64,000 nt of DNA from Bifidobacterium sp. (GTDB taxonomy: Bacteria > Actinomycetota > Actinomycetes > Actinomycetales > Bifidobacteriaceae). Positions 10,308 to 19,573 of the stretch are shown here, one piece after another. The position numbers and the translations under genes are program-made. The stretch covers positions 55,589-119,588 of the forward strand of contig JALCCT010000006.1 of NCBI GenBank assembly GCA_022640915.1, in the 5' to 3' direction. Each line of letters starts with the position of its first letter. Position 1 is the stretch's first letter. Below the pieces are notes generated by a model. That model did not search any database, was not told where the DNA came from, and saw only the letters and a program-made list of their open reading frames with translations.

Positions 10308-10844
10308 TCAGATCCGCGACGCCTCCCTACGCAGGCAGAAGAAATCATGCAGCAGCGCCGCGCAAGCTTCTTCCCTTATGCCGCCAACGACCTCCGGGTG
10401 CGAACCGATATGAGGATCGCGCGCTATATCCCATACCGATCCACAGGCGCCGAGCTTGGCGTCCCACGCTCCGAAAACAATGCGACCAATATGCGTTTGC
10501 AACGCCGCCCCAACGCACATCGGACACGGTTCGAGTGTGACCACCAGAGTGCAGTCTGCGAGGTTCCACTGTGCTGATTTGCGCGCAGTCCCCTCAGATA
10601 GCGCCTCCCCTGGCATTGGCCTTCCTGACATTGACGTCGCCGGCCCGGCCGTATTAGCTGCCTGGCGCATCGCCTCGATCTCGGCATGCGCCAACGGGTC
10701 GCCATCTGCCTCGCGGCGATTGCGCCCACGCCCAAGCACACGCCCATCCGCATCAAGCACAAGCGCACCAACCGGGACGTCACCATCAGCGAACGCCCGG
10801 CGCGCAAGCGCAAGCGCCTCGTTCATCGCGTCTTCATACCGCAT
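10308..10844 (-). CDS. tadA: tRNA adenosine(34) deaminase-type nucleoside deaminase (TadA)
   Basis: HAEIEAMRQAA and TLEPCPMCVGAALQTHIGRIVFGAWDAKLGACGSVWDIARDP deaminase motifs. Confidence 0.9.
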   Translation of the reverse strand: MRYEDAMNEALALARRAFADGDVPVGALVLDADGRVLGRGRNRREADGDPLAHAEIEAMRQAANTAGPATSMSGRPMPGEALSEGTARKSAQWNLADCTLVVTLEPCPMCVGAALQTHIGRIVFGAWDAKLGACGSVWDIARDPHIGSHPEVVGGIREEACAALLHDFFCLRREASRI

Positions 10845-11088
10845 ACGGCCAGTCTAAACCAGCCTCCTCAGCTATCTGGCCTACCTAATCCAAGACACAA
10901 GTCGACGGATTGCCGCAAGGGTTCGTCCGGCCAGCTATGACCTCCACCGCCCTCACCATCGCCACAGGGCCAGGCAGCGGGATATTCAAAGGCATGCGGC
11001 GGCCGTGTTACGCCCTGCGGCGCAACGCCGACATACTACCCCCTTATAATCGAATACCACAGAGCCAGGCCCAAAGGGGAGATGAACC

Positions 11089-13164
11089 ATGGACGTGTTC
11101 ATATTGATATTGTATGTGATCGGCGCCGTTGTGCTCTCATCTTTCATTGGTCGTTTCATCCCCCGGATTTCCATGCCACTGGTGCAGATTGCGCTCGGCG
11201 CAGCCATGGCGCAGCTGCCCTTCTTCCCAAATGTCGAGCTGGATCCGGCACTGTTCATGGTGCTGTTCATTGCGCCGCTGCTGTATCTGGAAGCCCACGA
11301 GATCGACAAATCCGCATTGATCAAAAGTCTGAATCTTTCACTGTCACTGGCCATAGGGCTGGCATTGATGACCATGGTGACCATCGGATTCGCACTGCAC
11401 GGCGCATGGCCGATCATCCCTTTGGCGGCCGCATTCGCTCTCGGCGCGGCGCTTGGGCCGACCGATGCGGTCGCCGTCTCCTCGATCGGCAACGTCGCCT
11501 CGCTCACCAGTCGCCAGCGCAGCGTGCTGGAGGGCGAGTCGCTGTTCAACGACGCATCAGGCGTCGTCGGCTTCCAATTCTCGATCCTCGCCGCAGTCAC
11601 CGGAACCTTCTCGCTGGCCCATGCCACCGGCGAATTCCTGGTCTCGTTCATAGGAGGCACGATATTCGGCCTGTTGCTTGGCCTCCTTGCCAATCTGCTG
11701 TTCGAAACTTTGCGTTCATTCGGTTGGGAGAGCACAACCACCAGAATTCTCATGGAAATTTTCCTGCCATTCCTCATCTATCTGAGCGCTGACATGATCG
11801 CGCATGTCTCAGGCGTGCTCGCCGTCGTCGCAGCTGGGCTGGTCATTCACTTCGACCGCACCGGGGTAGGTCCAAACGTGGCCAGAACAAACATCGTCTC
11901 CGGCAGCGTGTGGTCCGTGCTCTCCTTCAGCCTCAATGGCGCGGTGTTCATTCTGCTCGGACTACAGCTGCCCATGGCGCTGAGCACCAGCTGGTCTCAC
12001 CCCGCCGTCAGCCATGCCATACTCATCGAGATCATCGCGCTGGTGTGCCTGATCGTCATCGGGCTGCGATTCGCGTGGATGAGTTTCGTGCTCTGGCTCA
12101 CTAAGGACCAAGAGAGCGGCAGGCGGCGCACCATGACGCCGAACCGCTGGCGCTCCGCGGCAGTGATGACCTTTGGGGGAGCCAAAGGCACCATCACGCT
12201 ATCGTTGATGTTCACCATTCCCTATGCCATCAGATCCGGCGCGCCCTTCCCGCTGCGCGACGAACTCATCTTTGTCTCTTCCGGAGCCATCGTCATCACT
12301 CTCATTCTGGCGAATTTCATGCTGCCTCTGCTCGCGCCGAACCGCGGCGACAACAAGGCCAACGAGATGACGGACATCACCATCGAGGCGGTTCACCGAA
12401 CTATCGAGGAGCTCACCAAGCGCGTTACCCCGGAGAACCGGCGGGCTGTGTTGCAGGTCATCGACTCCTATACCAAGCGGATCAGCCGCTTGCGCCAGCA
12501 CATCGACCGCGTCGATCCGCGCAAGCTCGAACAGTTGCAGGTCACCGCGCTGCATTGGGAAAAAGATTACATCCGCGAACAGCTCAACCAGGCAAAAGCG
12601 GATGAGCAGGCCGATCCTCACGCCCGAGGCCTGACGGTCGAAGCCTGCGAGCGCATGCTCGACCAGATCATGAATTCGCTGCGTCACGTTTCCAGGAATC
12701 ATCCCTCAGGCAGAACCGTCTCGCAGATACGTGGCAGGATCCGCGCGCTGCAGCGCCGAACGCTTATTCTGGCGCGTCGCGCCAACTCCAGGATCCGGCG
12801 GACAACGCCGCTTGTGAGCGAGAACGAAGTCCACACGCATATGCGCAATTTGCAGCTCGAAGCCCTCGAATACGTGATCGACCATCTCTACGACGAGATG
12901 GGGCAGGATTCCGACAACACCGAATACTGTTCGGCGCTGATATTGGATTATCGTCGCGCCGAAGCCGCACTGCGCTCCCGCCCCAGCATCGGCCGCGGAG
13001 CCCAGCTGCTGGCCCAAGTCGATGAGGTCAGACGCGAAAGCTACGCCATCGAGCTCGGTATCATCCAGGATATGGTCGAGGCCGGCGACATCACCCGCGG
13101 CCAGGCACGACAAATGAGAAGAAACGTGTATGTGATGCAGGTTGACGCCGATAGCGAGTTATAA
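11089..13164 (+). CDS. Na+/H+ antiporter, CPA1 family
   Basis: 691 aa; LGAALGPTDAVAVSSIG, LEGESLFNDASGVVGFQF motifs; long cytoplasmic C-terminal domain. Confidence 0.92.
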   Translation: MDVFILILYVIGAVVLSSFIGRFIPRISMPLVQIALGAAMAQLPFFPNVELDPALFMVLFIAPLLYLEAHEIDKSALIKSLNLSLSLAIGLALMTMVTIGFALHGAWPIIPLAAAFALGAALGPTDAVAVSSIGNVASLTSRQRSVLEGESLFNDASGVVGFQFSILAAVTGTFSLAHATGEFLVSFIGGTIFGLLLGLLANLLFETLRSFGWESTTTRILMEIFLPFLIYLSADMIAHVSGVLAVVAAGLVIHFDRTGVGPNVARTNIVSGSVWSVLSFSLNGAVFILLGLQLPMALSTSWSHPAVSHAILIEIIALVCLIVIGLRFAWMSFVLWLTKDQESGRRRTMTPNRWRSAAVMTFGGAKGTITLSLMFTIPYAIRSGAPFPLRDELIFVSSGAIVITLILANFMLPLLAPNRGDNKANEMTDITIEAVHRTIEELTKRVTPENRRAVLQVIDSYTKRISRLRQHIDRVDPRKLEQLQVTALHWEKDYIREQLNQAKADEQADPHARGLTVEACERMLDQIMNSLRHVSRNHPSGRTVSQIRGRIRALQRRTLILARRANSRIRRTTPLVSENEVHTHMRNLQLEALEYVIDHLYDEMGQDSDNTEYCSALILDYRRAEAALRSRPSIGRGAQLLAQVDEVRRESYAIELGIIQDMVEAGDITRGQARQMRRNVYVMQVDADSEL

Positions 13165-13195
13165 CCCACAACAACCTGCATCCCTCGCAGCCTCA
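13137..13195. repeat. 59-bp direct repeat, copy 1 (overlaps 3' end of antiporter gene)
   Basis: gcaggttgacgccgatagcgagttataacccacaacaacctgcatccctcgcagcctca, identical to 13251-13309. Confidence 0.95.
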
Positions 13196-13250
13196 GCGGC
13201 TGCTCACCTCGCCTACAGACAGCCCACAGGGCTGTCTGCTTAACGGCTCA
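13196..13250. repeat. REP-like intergenic palindromic element, copy A
   Basis: tgctcacctcgcctacAGACAGCCCacaGGGCTGTCTgcttaacggctca; hairpin plus flanks shared with the element at ~16053-16130. Confidence 0.6.
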
Positions 13251-13309
13251 GCAGGTTGACGCCGATAGCGAGTTATAACCCACAACAACCTGCATCCCTC
13301 GCAGCCTCA
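13251..13309. repeat. 59-bp direct repeat, copy 2 (ends at the stop codon of the hydrolase gene)
   Basis: Identical to 13137-13195, offset 114 bp. Confidence 0.95.
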
Positions 13310-14125
13310 TCACAACATGCCGGAGGCGATGTCGTTGAGCAGGAGCCATTGACGAATATCGCTGAACTCCTCGAGGCCTACAGCATGGTCAAGCCCACGA
13401 TAGCTTTTGGAAGTCAGCCAGGTATGTTCCTCTAGCCAGGCAGAGAAAGCATACGATTCGTATTTGGGAATCAACGTATCGTTGGCGCCGAAACCGTAGA
13501 ACACCGGGATTTCGAGCTCGGGAAGACGCCCGTCGCCCGGGAGCGCCCCGGGTGCCAGAAATCCGGACAGCGTAATCGCCGCGCGATAGCGTTCAGGGCG
13601 GACTCGCAGCACATGCACCGCCAACACGCCGCCTTGCGAAAACCCGATGGGCACCACAGCGCGTTCGGCAGGAATGTTGGACGCAACCCAGGCATCGATT
13701 GCCTGCGCCGCCGCCAGTGCATCATGATCAAGATCCTCGCCCACCGGCACGGATTCATGGAACCAGCTGTAGGCTCCGGGCGAATAGCCGCCAAATCCGC
13801 CCAGTTTCCCCGGAGCTTCTAGCTCCAGCGGCGCGCGGAGCGAGACGTAGTCGTTATACGGTGCCACATAGCGCATCATGTCTGCAAGATCCTCTTCATT
13901 GGATCCCCACCCGTGCAGGCACAGGAACATCGGTCGATTGGGGGAGGCCTTGCCACCACCGCGTGAAAACGCAGTGTGCGTCACATGCAACGGATCACCA
14001 TAGTGCCCCGGCACCACAGTGGATTTGCGGCCGACGGTCTGATTAGGCGTGGATTGACTTCCAACCGGTTCACGCCCGGCAGGCTCGTATTCAGCAAAAT
14101 GGGATTCTTGCGCAGTCATAGTCAC
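13310..14125 (-). CDS. Alpha/beta hydrolase (phospholipase/carboxylesterase family)
   Basis: LCLHGWGSNEEDLADMMRYV; GFSQGG nucleophile elbow; RGLDHAVG C-terminal His. Confidence 0.88.
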   Translation of the reverse strand: MTMTAQESHFAEYEPAGREPVGSQSTPNQTVGRKSTVVPGHYGDPLHVTHTAFSRGGGKASPNRPMFLCLHGWGSNEEDLADMMRYVAPYNDYVSLRAPLELEAPGKLGGFGGYSPGAYSWFHESVPVGEDLDHDALAAAQAIDAWVASNIPAERAVVPIGFSQGGVLAVHVLRVRPERYRAAITLSGFLAPGALPGDGRLPELEIPVFYGFGANDTLIPKYESYAFSAWLEEHTWLTSKSYRGLDHAVGLEEFSDIRQWLLLNDIASGML

Positions 14126-14236
14126 AATATACGTCAGCGCGACGGCAAGAGCGTCCTATATCGCGCAGATCCAGCCTCGCCGTCCAAGCGGCCCGCCGGC
14201 TACGACCGGCGATGCGCCGCACAGCCAATTCTGCGT

Positions 14237-15079
14237 CTACTCCGTCGTATTCTCAAGTGTCTCCAGTGTGCCGCCCCATATCTTCTGCAAGGCCACCATG
14301 TCTCTGCGTTGGCCGACCGCGATCCATAGCGGCCCGTTGAGCGTGCTCCAGTCGCCCTTGGCCCGCGCATCATCCGCATGTTCCTGCAGCAGCTGCTCCA
14401 TAAGAGCCTGCGCCGGGGCGCGATCCATTGCGGCGGCGGCTTTGCTGTCGAAAGTCACATATGCCACGCGCATATGTGTACATGCCATAATTTGAGCGAC
14501 CCCCGGGTAGCCACTGGTCGGAAATTCGCGCCAGCCGCCGTGGCACACTCCGGCCACCTGCTCAAGTCCTCGCTTCATTTGCGCGCTGTTTTCGACCGGC
14601 GCGACGTCCTGGACCGCAGGCTTAATGATGCCTTGCGGCGCCATACTCGAAATGAGCATACCTGCGCCCGCGAGCATGAGCGCGCATATAGCGCTGACGA
14701 TGGAAAGCGAGCCTATACGGCTGCGCATGGTTCTCGGCGTCCGGGTTCTCACGATTATGACCAACGCTATGGCCAGCGCGGCTGCTACTGCGGCCACAGC
14801 CACCAGCATCGGTTTCGCAGCAAACGGGAACGCAGCCGGAGCTACTGCACGAGTAACTGCTCCCAGACTCGCCAGCAAAGCCGTGAGACCGGAGAAACCG
14901 GCCAGCCATCGCAGCCAGCTGACAGTCGAAGAACGCTGAGCATGATTGTAACCTCCGCCTGCGTTTTCACCGGCGGCCCTACTGTCGGCATCATATGGCG
15001 AGGCCAGATCCGCTGCCGATGCTGCAAGACGGTGCTGCTGGGAATCAAGTTCTCCGAAGATATCGAAATCGTCGCCCAT
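14237..15079 (-). CDS. Hypothetical membrane protein
   Basis: 280 aa from ATG 15079 (MGDDFDIFGELDSQQH, SD-like TAAGGAAAA); two or more hydrophobic segments; no family recognised. Confidence 0.65.
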   Translation of the reverse strand: MGDDFDIFGELDSQQHRLAASAADLASPYDADSRAAGENAGGGYNHAQRSSTVSWLRWLAGFSGLTALLASLGAVTRAVAPAAFPFAAKPMLVAVAAVAAALAIALVIIVRTRTPRTMRSRIGSLSIVSAICALMLAGAGMLISSMAPQGIIKPAVQDVAPVENSAQMKRGLEQVAGVCHGGWREFPTSGYPGVAQIMACTHMRVAYVTFDSKAAAAMDRAPAQALMEQLLQEHADDARAKGDWSTLNGPLWIAVGQRRDMVALQKIWGGTLETLENTTE

Positions 15080-15129
15080 ATGTATTTTCCTTACACCATC
15101 ACCACCCAAGTATAGGCCTTGGAAAAAGA

Positions 15130-15341
15130 AACCCCGGCGGGATTGGCGCCGGGGAGAGAAAGGAGAGAAGAAGAAAGGTTTCAATTGTCCGAAGCAGTGC
15201 TCCTGGCCAGCTCTTGCTGACAGTTATTACTTAACCACTCGTTCCTTGAAATACCTCTGGCGTTCTCTGACAACTTCCTGTGAGTCTGTGTAAATTTTGC
15301 CGTATGACCCGTTTCATCGCATATGAGCACGATTGTGGCGT
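15130..15341 (-). ncRNA. Candidate small RNA or attenuated leader upstream of the hypothetical membrane protein
   Basis: Minus strand TTGACG (15376-15371) -17 bp- TCTAGT (15353-15348) promoter-like pair, ~210-nt transcript with a CU-rich tract (CCTTTCTTCTTCTCTCCTTTCTCTCC) ending at the terminator. Confidence 0.4.
15132..15154 (-). terminator. Intrinsic terminator (minus strand)
   Basis: Minus strand CCCCGGCG-CCAATCC-CGCCGGGG followed by TTTCTTTTTCC. Confidence 0.8.
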
Positions 15342-15434
15342 TAACGAACTAGACTGGTCTGAGCAATCGTCGTCAATCATATCTCGCCATGCAGCGCGCG
15401 CCGCAGCCGGGCGAGCGTCCCGTGAGGGGGAACC

Positions 15435-16016
15435 ATGCTTCTGTCCGATCGCGACATCCTCGCGTTCCAAGCCGCCGGCCATATCTCGCTGGATCCGTGG
15501 ACTGCCGAAATGGTGCAGCCCGCATCGATCGATGTGCGTCTTGATCGCTTCTTCCGCCTGTTCAATAACCACGCATATACCTATGTGGACCCAGCGGAAA
15601 ACCAAGGCGCGCTCACCGAGCAATTCGAAGTGGCCTCCGGAGAGCCGTGGATCCTGCATCCGGGCGAGTTCGCGCTTGCCTCCACATGGGAATACGTGAA
15701 ACTGGATGCGACCGTCGCCGCGCGGCTCGAGGGCAAAAGCTCGCTCGGGCGCTTGGGCATCCTCACCCACTCGACCGCCGGTTTCATCGATCCGGGCTTC
15801 GAGGGGCATATCACGTTGGAACTGTCGAATGTGAGCACGCTGCCGGTCAAACTGTGGCCAGGCATGAAAATCGGCCAGATGTGCTTCTTCGAACTCAGCT
15901 CTCCCGCCGCGCACCCGTATGGCTCTGCTGGCACCGGTTCGCATTACCAGGGCCAACGCGGCCCGACCCCCTCGCGCTCGTACGAGCACTTCTACAGGGC
16001 CGCGATCAATGATTGA
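15435..16016 (+). CDS. dcd: dCTP deaminase
   Basis: [46 protein letters not shown]...[35 protein letters not shown]. Confidence 0.97.
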   Translation: MLLSDRDILAFQAAGHISLDPWTAEMVQPASIDVRLDRFFRLFNNHAYTYVDPAENQGALTEQFEVASGEPWILHPGEFALASTWEYVKLDATVAARLEGKSSLGRLGILTHSTAGFIDPGFEGHITLELSNVSTLPVKLWPGMKIGQMCFFELSSPAAHPYGSAGTGSHYQGQRGPTPSRSYEHFYRAAIND

Positions 16017-16052
16017 GGCCATCTGACGTAAACCGGAGCCTCCTATCCCCTA

Positions 16053-16130
16053 GCGGGGCCTCACTTCGCCTGCGCACAGTCGCGGACTGTACGCTGTACA
16101 GCTCGGCTGTGTGCTCAACGGCTCAGCACA
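16053..16130. repeat. REP-like intergenic palindromic element, copy B
   Basis: cctcacttcgcctgcgcacag...CTGTACgctGTACAG...ctgtgtgctcaacggctcagcaca; same flanks as copy A. Confidence 0.6.
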
Positions 16131-16236
16131 ACGCTCCCGAGATACCTATGCAAATCGGCTGATAGCACCCGCACGCACTGCATGCATACCGCTATCAGCC
16201 GATTTGAATATGACACTTACTGAAGTTCAGTGCTGG

Positions 16237-19200
16237 TTACCGAGCAAGACCTCTATTGCCTGGAAGAGCCCTCAATATAACCTTGCGCAGTTCGGAGGCA
16301 ACGAGCACGAACAGGGCCAAGGCAATGCATTCGAGCCAGGCCAAAGGTTTCAACGGCGTCGTGCCGAAAGCGGCATTGAGGAACGGTACGTAAATGACCA
16401 CCAGCTGCAGCAGTGTGGAGACGACGATCGCACCCCACAGCCACTTGTTGGCGAACAAGCCTTTGAACACACTCTGCAAGTGGGAGCGCGAGGCGAGAGC
16501 GTTGAACATCTGGGCAAACACGAGGATCGTGAAGCCCATGGTGCGCGCCTCAACCATTTGCGCCTCGTGACCCATCGTCGACACGCTACGATCGGTGAAC
16601 AATCCACCGGACAAGTGCATGTCCATGCCGATCAGCGTGACGACGGCCATGATGATGCCAATGAAAACAATGTCACCCCACATTTCCGTGTTGATCACGC
16701 GATCGGTGACCTTGCGCGGAGCCCTGCCCATCATATCCTCCGACGACCTGTCGACGCCCATCGCGAGCGCAGGTGCGGCATCGGTGAGCAGATTAATCCA
16801 CAGCAGCTGGGTAGCGAGTAGCGGGACGGTGACGCCGGCCGTTCCCGGCTGGGTGATGCCGAGGAATCCGGCGAACATCACTCCACCGAACACTGTAAAG
16901 ACTTCGCCTACATTAGAGCTGAGCAAATAGCGCAGGAATTTCTTGATGTTGTCGAAAATGCCTCGGCCTTCGCGCACTGCCGAGACAATAGTAGAGAAGT
17001 TGTCGTCCGCGAGGATCATATTCGCGGATTCCTTCGTCACCTCGGTGCCGGTGATGCCCATGGCCACGCCGATATCCGCGGACTTGACCGCAGGAGCGTC
17101 GTTGACGCCGTCGCCGGTCATCGCCACGATATTGTGCTGGCGCTGCAGCGATTCGACGATCTTCAGCTTGTGTTCAGGCGCCACGCGAGCGTAAACCGAG
17201 ACCTCCGAAGTGGCCTTATCCAGTGCCGCATCGTCGACGAGCTCGTCAAGCTGCTCACCGGTCAGCGTTTTCTCGCCGAGCGTCTTGCCGCCAACATTCT
17301 CAGTGCTCCCGGACTCGATGATGCCCAGATCGGAGGCGATGCGCGAGGCGGTCAGCGGATGGTCACCGGTGATCATCACCGTGCGAATACCAGCGCGATG
17401 CGCCTCGGCCACACTGGCACGAACTTCGGTGCGCGGCGGGTCGATGATACCGACCATGCCGGCCCAGACCAGCCCGGTCTCGATGGCCTCACTTTGTTCC
17501 GAAATGTCGGTCACCTGCCCTGCAGCGTTCGAACGAACGCCCGGCACATCAGCCAACGACTGCGTTTCCAGCGGCCGATAGGCCTGCCCCAACGTGCGGT
17601 AGGCCTGCGAGGAGAGTTGTTCGACCGTATCGAGGATAGCCTCACGGTCGCCATCAGTCAGTCGCCGCACCGCACCGCCCACCGCGATATGAGTGCAGTA
17701 ACCCAGCAGTACGTCGGGCGCGCCTTTGGCGAAGACCGTAAGTTTGCCGGAATCGGCATTGTCCCTAGCGATGACCGCCATACGCTTGCGTTCGGAAGTG
17801 AAGGGAATCTCAGCAATACGCTCGAAATTCGAGAAGCGCGACATGGCCTTAACTTTGCGCGCGGCAACGATGAGTGACACCTCAGTGGGGTCGCCCACGG
17901 CCTCCCACACGCCCTTCGCATCACCTGAACCGCTCTGCCGCAGGTCACCATCGTTCGCGATGGAACCAGCAGCCAGCGTGGTGAGCACCTCATGCACGAG
18001 GTCTGCGTCAATATCGTCACCGCTGGGCCCTACCATGCGGCCCTGCGGCGCGTAGCCGGTGCCGGTAATCTGCACTTCACCGCTCGGCGTCACCACGCGC
18101 TCGACAGTCATCTCATTGCGTGTGAGCGTGCCGGTCTTATCGGAACAAATCACCGAAGCAGATCCAAGCGTCTCCACGGACGAAAGCTTTTTGACGATGG
18201 CGTGGTGCTGAGCCATGCGCTGCACGCCAAGCGCAAGTACCACGGTGAGAATCGTGGCCAGACCTTCGGGCACGGCTGCGACGGCCAGCGACACCGCAAG
18301 CAGCAGCGAGTCAATGACGTCATGGATATCGTGGAAACCCTCCACAGTCGCGAGCGCAACCAACACAACTACGGCGATAATGACCACAGCGACACCGAGG
18401 ATCTTGGAGACACGACTCATCTCTTTTTGGAGCGGCGTCGCCTCGTCGCTGGTATGCGAAAGCATCTCAGCGATTTTGCCGACCTGTGTGTCCATACCGG
18501 TGCCGGTGACGATGGCGCGGCCCGTGCCCTGCGTAACGGCAGTGCCGTTGAAAACCATGTTCATACGGTCGCCCAGTGCCTTGGCTTGTTCAAGCGTAGC
18601 GGGCTTCTTGCCCACCGGCACGGACTCGCCAGTTAGGCTGGCCTCCGCGATGCGTAGCGATGCAGCCGCGAATAGGCGGCCGTCGGCAGATACCGAGTCT
18701 CCTTCGCCCAGCACGAGGATATCGCCGGGAACAACTTGGGAGGTATCGATACGAATGACCTTGCCGTCGCGCAGCACCGAGGTCTGCGGGGCAGTCATTT
18801 TCGCCAGCGCGTCAACGGCTTGCTCAGCCTTCGCCTCCTGCAAGTATCCCAGCACTGCGTTCACGATCAATATCAGCACGATCACGATGGCGTCGAAAGG
18901 CAGCGCCTCGCCGCCTTCGGCTCCCGGCTGCGCATTCGCACGCTCGATGAACCATGCGACCAGCGAGATCAGCGTCGCGGCAAGCAGTAAATACACCAGC
19001 GGATCTTGGAACTGCTGCAGGAATTTCTTCCATTTGGGCGTTTTAGGTCCGCTGGCCAGCTCGTTGCGGCCGAATTGCTCCAAGCGCCGCCGCGCCTCGT
19101 CATCGCTCAAGCCAGTGGCTGGATCGACATTCAACGCCTTGGCAACGGCTTCGGCATCAGTAAGGCTGGGATCAGCCTTGTCGGGCGTGACTTTATGGAT

Positions 19201-19368
19201 ATGCGAATCTGTAGACGATGCCGCATCGATTGGCGCCATATCCACCGCCGCCATATCCATGGATACCGCGCCTGAGGATGTTGTGCCGTCTGCTGATGGC
19301 GCTGCGTCTTGAGATGGCGTCTTGCTACTCACATGCACAGCGGATTGATCATCGGATCGACCAACCAT
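16237..19368 (-). CDS. Cation-translocating P-type ATPase (P2A, Ca2+-type)
   Basis: CSDKTGTLTRNEM phosphorylation motif, TGES, MTGDGVNDAPAVKSADIGVAMGITGTEV; start at MVGRSDDQSAVH. Confidence 0.95.
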   Translation of the reverse strand: MVGRSDDQSAVHVSSKTPSQDAAPSADGTTSSGAVSMDMAAVDMAPIDAASSTDSHIHKVTPDKADPSLTDAEAVAKALNVDPATGLSDDEARRRLEQFGRNELASGPKTPKWKKFLQQFQDPLVYLLLAATLISLVAWFIERANAQPGAEGGEALPFDAIVIVLILIVNAVLGYLQEAKAEQAVDALAKMTAPQTSVLRDGKVIRIDTSQVVPGDILVLGEGDSVSADGRLFAAASLRIAEASLTGESVPVGKKPATLEQAKALGDRMNMVFNGTAVTQGTGRAIVTGTGMDTQVGKIAEMLSHTSDEATPLQKEMSRVSKILGVAVVIIAVVVLVALATVEGFHDIHDVIDSLLLAVSLAVAAVPEGLATILTVVLALGVQRMAQHHAIVKKLSSVETLGSASVICSDKTGTLTRNEMTVERVVTPSGEVQITGTGYAPQGRMVGPSGDDIDADLVHEVLTTLAAGSIANDGDLRQSGSGDAKGVWEAVGDPTEVSLIVAARKVKAMSRFSNFERIAEIPFTSERKRMAVIARDNADSGKLTVFAKGAPDVLLGYCTHIAVGGAVRRLTDGDREAILDTVEQLSSQAYRTLGQAYRPLETQSLADVPGVRSNAAGQVTDISEQSEAIETGLVWAGMVGIIDPPRTEVRASVAEAHRAGIRTVMITGDHPLTASRIASDLGIIESGSTENVGGKTLGEKTLTGEQLDELVDDAALDKATSEVSVYARVAPEHKLKIVESLQRQHNIVAMTGDGVNDAPAVKSADIGVAMGITGTEVTKESANMILADDNFSTIVSAVREGRGIFDNIKKFLRYLLSSNVGEVFTVFGGVMFAGFLGITQPGTAGVTVPLLATQLLWINLLTDAAPALAMGVDRSSEDMMGRAPRKVTDRVINTEMWGDIVFIGIIMAVVTLIGMDMHLSGGLFTDRSVSTMGHEAQMVEARTMGFTILVFAQMFNALASRSHLQSVFKGLFANKWLWGAIVVSTLLQLVVIYVPFLNAAFGTTPLKPLAWLECIALALFVLVASELRKVILRALPGNRGLAR

Positions 19369-19573
19369 AGTGTTCTCCTGTAGATTGGCCGCGAAGTAGT
19401 CAATTCCGTTCGCAACGAGAATGTGCACAACGGAACTGCGCGGTTAGTGGTCGCCGCGGCCCGTGCCGCCGGCGAATACAGATTCCATAGTACACAACTG
19501 TGCAACATCGTCTGCAAACGTTGGCACGTCTTTGCATATGGCGAAACGCCATTTGCCCCGGGGTTCTGGGACA

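Noticed and set aside
10850-11088. Possible tRNA or SRP RNA next to tadA (GGTTCGTCC stretch)
   Set aside because: No cloverleaf or SRP GGAAG/AGCA signature could be formed on either strand.
13137-13309. Possible CRISPR-like repeat-spacer unit
   Set aside because: Only two copies, repeat too long (59 bp), overlaps a coding end, and no cas genes in the window.
15231-16022. 263-aa minus-strand ORF antisense to dcd
   Set aside because: Overlaps a clear dcd gene completely; only its last ~49 residues lie outside dcd and are considered as an alternative for the ncRNA candidate.
18215-19312. 365-aa plus-strand ORF antisense to the P-type ATPase
   Set aside because: Ser/Thr/Ala-rich shadow ORF with no motif; the ATPase reading frame is certain.
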